Below, piece after piece: positions 26,771 to 33,452 of a stretch of 64,000 nt of DNA. Each line of letters begins with the position of its first letter. Position 1 is the first letter of the stretch. Below the pieces are notes generated by a model. The model saw only the letters and a list, made by a program, of their open reading frames with translations. It ran no database searches and was not told the origin of the DNA. Both the position numbers and the translations under genes were made by a program. Origin of the DNA: Gluconobacter frateurii (GTDB taxonomy: Bacteria; Pseudomonadota; Alphaproteobacteria; Acetobacterales; Acetobacteraceae); NCBI RefSeq assembly GCF_002723955.1, contig NZ_BEWN01000001.1, positions 1 through 64,000 on the forward strand. Direction: 5' to 3'.

Positions 26771-26794
26771 AATAAAATAACTATAACGAAATGT
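26771..26794. repeat. Right copy of the cysK-flanking repeat
   Basis: AATAAAATAACTATA at 26771-26785, then AATGT at 26790-26794, is identical to the copy after the cysK stop apart from the 4-base spacer. It is also 49 bases upstream of the cysK start, so it could be part of the promoter or operator of cysK. Confidence 0.7.
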
Positions 26795-26807
26795 TGTATA
26801 AAACATT
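26790..26807. promoter_or_regulatory. Palindrome in the cysK divergent spacer
   Basis: AATGTT-GTATAA-AACATT is a perfect 6-6-6 inverted repeat located between the cysK start and the + strand promoter at 26812, so one regulator could act in both directions. Confidence 0.4.
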
Positions 26808-26811
26808 AATT

Positions 26812-26840
26812 TTGTAAATCGGCATTATTAAAAGTTGTAT
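26812..26840 (+). promoter_or_regulatory. Promoter driving the leader RNA before the ABC cassette
   Basis: TTGTAA (26812-26817) and TTGTAT (26835-26840) are 17 bases apart. Transcription would begin near 26847, just at the 8-bp inverted repeat TGACGCTC (26843-26850)/GAGCGTCA (26873-26880), which could form a hairpin at the 5' end of the RNA. Confidence 0.45.
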
Positions 26841-26905
26841 ATTGACGCTCAGTGGCTTTCCTGCTTAAGAGGGAGCGTCATCGACCTCCATAGAAGGGCA
26901 TCTCC

Positions 26906-26986
26906 ATGATGTGTCGAATGTGTAGCTGGCAGCCGTCGCGCTGCCGTGTTTCCGCCACCCGGAAACCCCTTTCTCTATTTCCGTAA
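26906..26986 (+). CDS. Candidate Met/Cys leader peptide
   Basis: A 26-codon frame beginning MMCRMCSWQPSRC and ending LFP. A good ribosome site (GAAGGG) lies 7 bases before its ATG. Three Met codons and two Cys codons lie in the first six positions, with a third Cys at 13, which is extreme enrichment for rare amino acids. Two hairpins follow: CGGAAA/TTTCCG (26960-26983) at the end of the frame and CCCGACA/TGTCGGG (26990-27012) after it. This is the layout of a translation-controlled attenuator. The target would be the genes downstream. It is unproven and may be chance. Confidence 0.45.
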   Translation: MMCRMCSWQPSRCRVSATRKPLSLFP

Positions 26987-26989
26987 TTT

Positions 26990-27012
26990 CCCGACAGCAC
27001 AGACATGTCGGG
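26990..27012 (+). promoter_or_regulatory. Hairpin after the candidate leader peptide
   Basis: CCCGACA (26990-26996) and TGTCGGG (27006-27012) form a perfect 7-bp stem with a 9-base loop. It lies between the leader stop (26986) and the start of the next small gene (27032), and it ends before that gene's ribosome site GAAGG. It could be the attenuating stem that masks or exposes translation downstream. Confidence 0.45.
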
Positions 27013-27031
27013 CACCTGAAGGTTCGACATC

Positions 27032-27226
27032 ATGCTTGGTTCTACGGTTATCGAAATCAACGGTATTTTTCTTGGCGTTGCCATCCTCGTCAGCACGACG
27101 GGCGCACGCCGGTTCTATGCAGCCCATGAAAGCGTTCGTGCATTGCATAATGAAACAGTGGCGGATCTTTCTGCCCTGCGGCGGCGTGTGGCCCAGCACG
27201 CCCGGACTGTTTTGAAGCCGATCTGA
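27032..27226 (+). CDS. Small single-helix membrane protein, unknown function
   Basis: A 64-residue frame: MLGSTVIEINGIFLGVAILV gives one probable transmembrane helix, then a charged segment (YAAHESVRALHNETVADLSA LRRRVAQHA in two parts) with coiled-coil character. GAAGG lies about 10 bases before the ATG. I recognise no family. It lies between the candidate leader and the ABC permease genes on the same strand. A frame of similar length exists on the opposite strand, so reality of this gene is uncertain. Confidence 0.45.
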   Translation: MLGSTVIEINGIFLGVAILVSTTGARRFYAAHESVRALHNETVADLSALRRRVAQHARTVLKPI

Positions 27227-27309
27227 AAATCACACATTACGTTTCTTTCCTCACGGCTCTTCTCTTCCCTGAACTGTCAGCTAGAACGGAATGCTGAACA
27301 GCTCATGGG

Positions 27310-28296
27310 ATGGGAGTGCGCGTGGGGGAAAACGGTTTTTTGCGAATGGTCCGTGCCCTTTCGGTGAAGAGGGACGTCATCTTCGCCATAGCGGCACTGG
27401 GGCTTGTTGTTCTGGCCAGCCTGTGCGCGCCCCTTTATGCGCGTGTGGCTGGCGTGGACCCGTTTTCTTCCAACGTTGCCGGGACAGCCGTGCGTCATGG
27501 GCAGACGCTCGACCTTATGCAACCCAATGACAATCCGCTGCATCTTGGTCTGACCCCACTTGGGCCGGATTGGTCTGCAGGCGCCTATAGTCTGGGTGCG
27601 GATTCTCAAGGACGGGATGTGGCGTCGCGTCTTCTTTATGGGGGGCGAAGTTCGCTTCTGATTGCGTCCGCCGCGGCGTTTCTGTGCCTGTGTCTATCGG
27701 GCAGTATCGGGATCTGTGCAGGATATTTTGGGGGATGGGTGGATATTCTGCTGTCCCGGCTTCTGGATATTCTCTGGGCGATTCCGGTTTATCTGTTCGC
27801 CATTTCCCTTTCTGTCGTCACGGTCGGCCACGGGATTCACTTGGGGTTCGTGACGCTTGGTGCTGACAGTTTCCTGATTCCCATCGGCATTATTGCGCTG
27901 GTCTATGTGCCTTATGCCGCCCGGCCGTTGCGTGCCCGCGTTCTGAGTCTGTCACGGGCAGACTTCGTGACGGCCGCACGCGGTATGGGCGCATCTGATT
28001 TTCGGATTCTCCGACGTGAAATCCTGCCCAATCTGGCGCCGTCCATGGTTGTTCTGGCGCCTCTGGTCCTGGCGCTCTGTTTGCTGGCAGAATCGGCGTT
28101 GTCGTTTCTTTCGCTGGGTGTGCAGGCTCCATCAGCCTCCTGGGGAACGTTGATTCAGGATGGCGAAGGGTTGCTCTATACGCGCCCGATTGTGGCGATT
28201 GCTCCAGGTGTTGCGATTGTCATTACCGTGCTGGCCCTGAACATTCTGGGAAATGCCCTGCGCGATTATCTGGACCCGAAGGGAGCCGGACGATGA
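27310..28296 (+). CDS. Peptide/nickel ABC transporter permease, DppC type
   Basis: A 328-residue permease of the oligopeptide/nickel importer family (DppC/OppC type): an N-terminal helix, a large periplasmic loop with the LGADSQGRDVASRLLYGGR motif characteristic of DppC, five more helices, and the EAA coupling loop SADFVTAARGMGASDFRILRR-like segment (RADFVTAARGMGASDF) before LPNLAP. It starts at ATG 27310 with weak ribosome-site support, so ATG at 27346 is an alternative. It overlaps the second permease gene by 4 bases. Confidence 0.9.
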   Translation: MGVRVGENGFLRMVRALSVKRDVIFAIAALGLVVLASLCAPLYARVAGVDPFSSNVAGTAVRHGQTLDLMQPNDNPLHLGLTPLGPDWSAGAYSLGADSQGRDVASRLLYGGRSSLLIASAAAFLCLCLSGSIGICAGYFGGWVDILLSRLLDILWAIPVYLFAISLSVVTVGHGIHLGFVTLGADSFLIPIGIIALVYVPYAARPLRARVLSLSRADFVTAARGMGASDFRILRREILPNLAPSMVVLAPLVLALCLLAESALSFLSLGVQAPSASWGTLIQDGEGLLYTRPIVAIAPGVAIVITVLALNILGNALRDYLDPKGAGR

Positions 28297-29276
28297 TCGC
28301 AGCGCTCCTGTCCCGTATCGGCCAGATGGCTCTCGTCATTTTCGGTATTTCCGTTCTGGTATTCTGCATCTTTTTCGCCACGCCGGGTGCAGATCCGACG
28401 GCACGGATCGCCGGGCGTGGAGCCAGCCCGCAGGTTATGGAACGCGTGCGGGCGGAGTATGGGTTCGATCGCCCGTTGCCCGTTCAGTACATGCGTATGA
28501 TGGAGAAGTTGTTCGTTAGCCGGGATCTGACGTCTTTCGTTAATCACGGTCAGCAGGTCGTGCCGGAAGTAGCTTCTGCAGCTCCCGTGACCTTATCGCT
28601 CGTGCTTTGGGCGGCATTTTTCTGGGTCATAGGGTCGCTGGGAATTGGAATTGTCTCCGCTGTAATGCGTGATAGCTGGGTGGACCGGTTTCTGATGGTG
28701 CTGGGTTTGGTGGGGCTATCCATGCCGGTCTTCTGGCTTGGTGAAGTCGTGAACCTGTTCACGCAGAGCCGCTGGCATGACACCTGGATGTTCCGTTGGG
28801 TGCCACCATTGGGATATGTGCCGCTTACAGAAAATCCGCTCGGCTGGGCGCGCTCCCTGCTGTTGCCGTCCCTGACGCTGGCTGTGTCTTTTATGGGATT
28901 GTACGCGCGCATTCTTCGTTCGGAATTGCTGTCCGCTATGGGGGAGGACTCCATTCGAACCGCCCGGGCCAAGGGCGCAGGACCCGTTCGTGTCTGGCTC
29001 TGGCACGGTTTGCGTTTGTCATGGTTAAGCTACGTGTCGCTCTTCGGGCTGGATTTCGCACAGCTTCTTGGCGGAGGCGCATTGCTGACCGAAGTCGTGT
29101 TTGCCCTGCCGGGCGTGGGGCGGCTGACCTATCAGGCCCTCGCCACACTTGATCTGCCGCTCATTATGGCAACGGTCATGTACGCCGCGATCTTTGTTGT
29201 GATTGCGAACGCGCTGGTGGATGGAATTTATGCGTTGCTCGATCCTCGTATTCGGGAGGGGCAACATGGGCGCTGA
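28293..29276 (+). CDS. Peptide/nickel ABC transporter permease, DppB type
   Basis: A 327-residue DppB/OppB-type permease. The N-terminal helix (GQMALVIFGISVLVFCIFFATPGADP) leads to the DppB motif RAEYGFDRPLPVQYM, followed by five helices and an EAA loop (EDSIRTARAKGAGPVRVWLWHGLR). The usual gene order in Opp/Dpp operons is dppB then dppC; here dppC-type comes first. It begins inside the last codons of the preceding gene (ATGA overlap) and ends 11 bases into the ATPase gene. Confidence 0.92.
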   Translation: MIAALLSRIGQMALVIFGISVLVFCIFFATPGADPTARIAGRGASPQVMERVRAEYGFDRPLPVQYMRMMEKLFVSRDLTSFVNHGQQVVPEVASAAPVTLSLVLWAAFFWVIGSLGIGIVSAVMRDSWVDRFLMVLGLVGLSMPVFWLGEVVNLFTQSRWHDTWMFRWVPPLGYVPLTENPLGWARSLLLPSLTLAVSFMGLYARILRSELLSAMGEDSIRTARAKGAGPVRVWLWHGLRLSWLSYVSLFGLDFAQLLGGGALLTEVVFALPGVGRLTYQALATLDLPLIMATVMYAAIFVVIANALVDGIYALLDPRIREGQHGR

Positions 29277-30219
29277 AGCGTTGCTCGATATTCAGAACCT
29301 GAAGCTGGATCTGCCAGATGGCCGACGTCTTCTGGAAGGCGTGTCCTTTCAGGTGCAGGTCGGAGAAGCTCTGGGTGTGGTCGGGGAATCCGGTTCCGGG
29401 AAAAGTCTGACGGCGATGAGTGTCATGGGACTTTTGCCCGGCCTTCGCGCATCCGGTCAGATCGTGTTTGCCGGACAGGATCTCGTCGGACTGCCTGACA
29501 AATCCATGAGAAAGCTGCGTGGCGCACGGATTGCCATGATCTTTCAGGACCCCATGACGGCTTTTCTACCCGTCCGTTCCATCGGGGCGCAGATTGATGA
29601 GCAGATCCGGCTGCATCAGCCTCTGAACCGACGGGAAGCGCGCGCCCGGACGGTGCAGCTTCTGGGGCGAATGGGCGTGCCCGACCCGGCAATGGCGGCC
29701 AAGCGCTATCCGCATCAGCTTTCAGGTGGTTTGCGGCAGCGTGCGATGATTGCCATGGCGCTGTCCTGCTCGCCCGATCTGCTGATTGCGGACGAGCCGA
29801 CGACAGCGCTTGATGTGACGGTACAGGCCCAGATCCTGACGCTTCTGCGGGAAATCCGGGATGAGGGCGCAGGCGTGATGCTGATTACCCATGACATGGG
29901 CGTGGTCGCGCAGGCCTGCACGCATGTTGCGGTGATGTATTCCGGGCTGGTGGTGGAGCGTGGTCCGGTGCGGGATGTTCTCGACCGTCCACTGCATCCT
30001 TATACACAGGCTCTCCTAGCCGCCATCCCACCCTTGGAAGGGCCAAGGCCTGAGCAGCTTCCAACCATTCCCGGACAGCCACCCACCCCGGAAAATCGAC
30101 CGTCCGGCTGTGTGTTTGCCCCGCGATGTAGCTTTGTGCGGCCAGACTGTGCAGTCCGTCCGGCATTGATCGAAACAGAGGAAGGGCGGCGCGTGGCGTG
30201 TGTCCTGTACGCAGCATGA
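29266..30219 (+). CDS. Peptide ABC transporter ATP-binding protein, DppD type
   Basis: A 317-residue ATPase: Walker [20 protein letters not shown]-loop [16 protein letters not shown], signature [15 protein letters not shown], Walker [15 protein letters not shown]. The C-terminal part contains the cysteine-bearing tail of Opp/Dpp ATPases ([17 protein letters not shown]). The start at 29266 follows a strong GGGAGGGG ribosome site and opens [12 protein letters not shown]; longer upstream frames only overlap the permease gene. Confidence 0.95.
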   Translation: MGAEALLDIQNLKLDLPDGRRLLEGVSFQVQVGEALGVVGESGSGKSLTAMSVMGLLPGLRASGQIVFAGQDLVGLPDKSMRKLRGARIAMIFQDPMTAFLPVRSIGAQIDEQIRLHQPLNRREARARTVQLLGRMGVPDPAMAAKRYPHQLSGGLRQRAMIAMALSCSPDLLIADEPTTALDVTVQAQILTLLREIRDEGAGVMLITHDMGVVAQACTHVAVMYSGLVVERGPVRDVLDRPLHPYTQALLAAIPPLEGPRPEQLPTIPGQPPTPENRPSGCVFAPRCSFVRPDCAVRPALIETEEGRRVACVLYAA

Positions 30220-31151
30220 GTGTTCTTCTGGAAGCCCGCGCGCTGGAGAAACAATACAGACTGGGCGGTGGCCGTGTGCTGCACGCTGTTTCGGATGTGT
30301 CGCTTCAGGTGCACCGGGGGGAGGCGCTGGCACTGGTTGGGGAATCTGGCTGTGGCAAGTCGTCTTTGGGACGTACGCTGATTGGTCTGACCCATCCGAC
30401 TTCGGGCGAGGTTCTGTTTGACGGACACCGGATTTCTGGTCTGTCAGACCGTGCGCTACGGCCGTGGCGTGCGCGGATGCAGATGGTCTTTCAGGACTCC
30501 TCGGCGGCCTTTAATCCTCGCAGAACGGTAGGGGAGTCTCTCGCCGAGCCCCTCCGGATTCATGGCCGCAAGAACATTCGCGCCCGCGTTGATGAACTAC
30601 TGGATCAGGTTGGTCTGGCCCGTTCGGTGGCTGATCGATATCCGCATGAATTTTCCGGTGGCCAACGTCAGCGTTTGAACATTGCCCGCGCGCTTGTCCT
30701 GGGCCCAGACCTTCTCGTTGCGGACGAGCCTGTCTCCGCGCTTGATGTGTCTGTTCAGGCGCAGATCGTGAATCTGTTCCGGGATCTGCGTGCATCGCTC
30801 GGCGTAGCGTGCGTCTTTATTTCCCATGATCTGTCCGTCGTCCGACAGATGGCGGACCGGATTGCGGTCATGTATCTGGGCAGCATCGTGGAGGAAGGCG
30901 ACGGACTGGAGGTTCTGGATCGTCCAGCGCACCCTTACACAAAGGCTCTTCTGGATGCTGTTCCGCGACCGGACCGTCCTTTGCCGCCACCGTTGAAGGG
31001 CGATGTTCCCAGCCCGGTCAATCCACCGTCAGGGTGTCGCTTCCACACACGGTGCCCGATCGCGCAGCCAAAATGTGCGACAGACCGCCCCAGTCTCCAA
31101 CCCTGTGGAGAGGGGCGGCGCGTAGCGTGCCATTATCCGCTGGTGGCCTGA
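30216..31151 (+). CDS. Peptide ABC transporter ATP-binding protein, DppF type
   Basis: A 311-residue ATPase, the partner of the preceding one: Walker A VGESGCGKSSLGRTLIGL, Q-loop MVFQDSSAAFNPRRTVGESLAEPL, signature FSGGQRQRLNIARAL, Walker B LLVADEPVSALDVS, and an Opp/Dpp C-terminal Cys tail (PSGCRFHTRCPIAQPKC). The start codon overlaps the previous stop (ATGA). It ends the cassette; the next gene is on the opposite strand, and no substrate-binding protein gene is present. Confidence 0.95.
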   Translation: MSVLLEARALEKQYRLGGGRVLHAVSDVSLQVHRGEALALVGESGCGKSSLGRTLIGLTHPTSGEVLFDGHRISGLSDRALRPWRARMQMVFQDSSAAFNPRRTVGESLAEPLRIHGRKNIRARVDELLDQVGLARSVADRYPHEFSGGQRQRLNIARALVLGPDLLVADEPVSALDVSVQAQIVNLFRDLRASLGVACVFISHDLSVVRQMADRIAVMYLGSIVEEGDGLEVLDRPAHPYTKALLDAVPRPDRPLPPPLKGDVPSPVNPPSGCRFHTRCPIAQPKCATDRPSLQPCGEGRRVACHYPLVA

Positions 31152-31154
31152 GTG

Positions 31155-31769
31155 TCAGTGTGATGCTGTTTCAAACGCCAGCGGATAGAGGGAGGCCACC
31201 AGAAGCAGGGCCATCGTATAATTGAAGCTTTTGAGCAGCAGGGGGCGATGCAGCCAGCGTCTCATGCCTGCGCCAAACCCGGCCCAGAGCGCCACGGACG
31301 GAAAGTTCACGAGGCCACAGATCAAACCAGCAACGGCGAGATTGAAGAAGAACCCTTCCTTGGGCACGTATGCTGCAATGATCCCCACAGCCATGACCCA
31401 GGCTTTCGGGTTGACCCACTGAAAGCCGACAGCCTGTAGAAAAGTAATCGGTTGCCCTTTGTCGTTGGCCTCTGGTGCGGAAGACGACATGGCGATCTTC
31501 CAGGCCAGCCAGAGCAGGTAGGCCGCGCTGGCATATTTCAGAGCCACATAGAACCACGGCGCATGTTCAAACAGGCTTCCCAGACCCAGCCCGAGCAGAA
31601 CCACCATCACGACGAAGCCGAGTGCCACCCCGAGCATGTGCGGAATGGTTTTCCGAAATCCATGCGTCAGCCCTGATGAGGCCAGCATCATGTTGTTCGG
31701 TCCGGGCGTTACGGAGGCAACAAACGTGAAGAGAACGAGCGGCGCGAAAGCCTGCCAGTAAGTCGGCAT
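31155..31769 (-). CDS. LysE/RhtB-family amino-acid exporter
   Basis: A 204-residue LysE-superfamily exporter with about six helices. The family entry is clear (PLVLFTFVASVTPGPNNMMLASSGLTHGFRKT in two parts), as is the central AVGFQWVNPKAWVMAVGIIAAY. The start at 31769 is chosen because MPTYWQAF immediately precedes the first helix. It is divergent from the MocR regulator with 112 bases between, the classic pairing in which the regulator controls an efflux gene for an amino acid or related metabolite. The substrate is unknown. Confidence 0.92.
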   Translation of the reverse strand: MPTYWQAFAPLVLFTFVASVTPGPNNMMLASSGLTHGFRKTIPHMLGVALGFVVMVVLLGLGLGSLFEHAPWFYVALKYASAAYLLWLAWKIAMSSSAPEANDKGQPITFLQAVGFQWVNPKAWVMAVGIIAAYVPKEGFFFNLAVAGLICGLVNFPSVALWAGFGAGMRRWLHRPLLLKSFNYTMALLLVASLYPLAFETASH

Positions 31770-31820
31770 GACGGAATTTCCTGTTGCAGACGGGATCGTC
31801 CTGCGCACTATGACAGTTGC

Positions 31821-31837
31821 TACCGGAACAGTACCGG
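31821..31837. promoter_or_regulatory. TACCGG direct repeat, candidate MocR operator
   Basis: TACCGG at 31821-31826 and again at 31832-31837 are spaced 11 bases apart start to start, one helical turn. They lie in the middle of the lysE-mocR spacer. MocR regulators usually bind direct repeats, so this is the best operator candidate here. Confidence 0.45.
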
Positions 31838-31881
31838 TACAATCTGGTCGTATTCTTTCAGACTGTATCGGAGATTTGACC

Positions 31882-33327
31882 ATGCCAGTTTCCGTTGCTC
31901 CATCCGGAATTCTTCCTGTCTGGAAGCCTGTTCGTGGGGCGGACAGAACCTTGGTCGAACAGCTTGAAGCCGAGCTGGCAGGGCGGATCGATGCGCATAT
32001 GCTCAGGCCGGGCAGTCGCTTGCCGTCTGTCCGTAAAATGGCAGAAAGCGCGGGGTTGAGCCGTTATACGGTGATAGAGGCTTATGAACGTCTTCAGGCC
32101 CGGGGGCTGATCCTGTCCCGGCCGGGAGCCGGATATTTCGTGCGGCCACCCGCGGACCTCCCTGTTGTGGCAGAAGCCGTCATGCAAGAGCGGACCGAGC
32201 CTTCACGGCTCGATGTGACATGGCTCCTGCGTGAAATGTTTGGAACCGGAACGTCCGTAAAGCTCACAGCGGCATCAGGGGTTTTGCCACAGCATTGGTT
32301 GGATGCAGATCTTGTGGCGGGTGCCATCCGGGCGAGTGCCCGCACGGATGTTGAAGGCCTTCTGCATTATGGGCATCCGCAGGGTAGCCCGCAGTTGCGC
32401 AAACACATCGCGACCATGCTGGGCACGCAAGGAGTAGCTGCGCATCCGGATCATCATCTGATGACTACTGCGGGTGTGACGCACGCGATAGATCTTGTGC
32501 TTCGGTTGATGGTTCAGCCTGGTGATACGGTTCTGGTCGAGGACCCCGGATGGCCTCTGATTTTTGGACGTCTTGCAGCTTATGGCGCCCGGATCATCAG
32601 TGTTCCGAGACGGCGGGAAGGGCCGGATCTGGAAGTTCTGGAGCGATTGGCAACGGAGCATCGTCCGAAGCTCTTTCTGATCAACAGTGTGGTCCATAAC
32701 CCGACGGGCTACACGTTAGGAGCCGCTGCCGCGCATGACGTGCTTCGTCTCGCCGAGAAGCATGATTTCATGATTCTGGAAGACGATACTTACGCGGATT
32801 TCCATGATGGCACGTCCATTCGCCTCGCCTCCATGGACCGTCTGCAACGCGTCATTCTCGTCACCGGGTATGCCAAGACACTGGCAGCCGGGCTGAGGGT
32901 CGGTGTTCTGGCCGCAAGGCCGGATCTGGTTGCCCGTCTGATTGATCTCAAGCTTCTGGCTGGTCTCTGCACGCCGCAGCTCGGCGAGAACGTCATGACG
33001 CGCCTGCTGAGGGAGGGGCATTACGGGCGGCATCTGCTGAGGCTGCGACAGAAGGTCAATCAGGCCCGGCAGAAATGCGTTGATGCGCTGATGACCTGTG
33101 GCCTGAACGTACCGTATCTGCCACCGGCGGGAATTTTTGTCTGGGCGGATTGTGGGCAGGATTCTGAAGCGGTGGCGCGCGCTGCGTCTGAGGCTGGGAT
33201 GCTGCTGGCGCCTGGGACACTTTTCTCATCCACGCAGGCACCGTCCACCATGTTGCGCTTTACGGTGAGCGCTGTGGAGCAGGCAGAACTCTGGCCGGCC
33301 TTGGCGTCGCTTCTAAAACGGAGGTGA
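31882..33327 (+). CDS. MocR-family regulator (GntR-HTH plus aminotransferase fold)
   Basis: A 481-residue fusion of a GntR winged helix (about residues 15-85: LVEQLEAELAGRID, LPSVRKMAESAGLSRYTVIEAYERLQARGLI) and an aminotransferase-type PLP-binding domain (about 120-480). PLP residues are visible: Lys332 in TGYAKTLAAGLR, VVHNPTGYTLG and the Asp in LEDDTYADF. GGAG lies 8 bases before the ATG at 31882. The pairing with a divergent LysE exporter suggests it senses an amino acid or amine through PLP. Another MocR-type role, control of PLP synthesis (PdxR), is less likely because no pdx genes are nearby. Confidence 0.93.
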   Translation: MPVSVAPSGILPVWKPVRGADRTLVEQLEAELAGRIDAHMLRPGSRLPSVRKMAESAGLSRYTVIEAYERLQARGLILSRPGAGYFVRPPADLPVVAEAVMQERTEPSRLDVTWLLREMFGTGTSVKLTAASGVLPQHWLDADLVAGAIRASARTDVEGLLHYGHPQGSPQLRKHIATMLGTQGVAAHPDHHLMTTAGVTHAIDLVLRLMVQPGDTVLVEDPGWPLIFGRLAAYGARIISVPRRREGPDLEVLERLATEHRPKLFLINSVVHNPTGYTLGAAAAHDVLRLAEKHDFMILEDDTYADFHDGTSIRLASMDRLQRVILVTGYAKTLAAGLRVGVLAARPDLVARLIDLKLLAGLCTPQLGENVMTRLLREGHYGRHLLRLRQKVNQARQKCVDALMTCGLNVPYLPPAGIFVWADCGQDSEAVARAASEAGMLLAPGTLFSSTQAPSTMLRFTVSAVEQAELWPALASLLKRR

Positions 33328-33452
33328 ATTCTCATGTTGCGAAATTGCAACTGATGACCTTTTAGAGTCAGAAATCATACGATATAAAATTGACACACTA
33401 AGAATAAAAACTTTCCAATGTCGGGTCTGATATCCAATGAAACGGAATCCTA

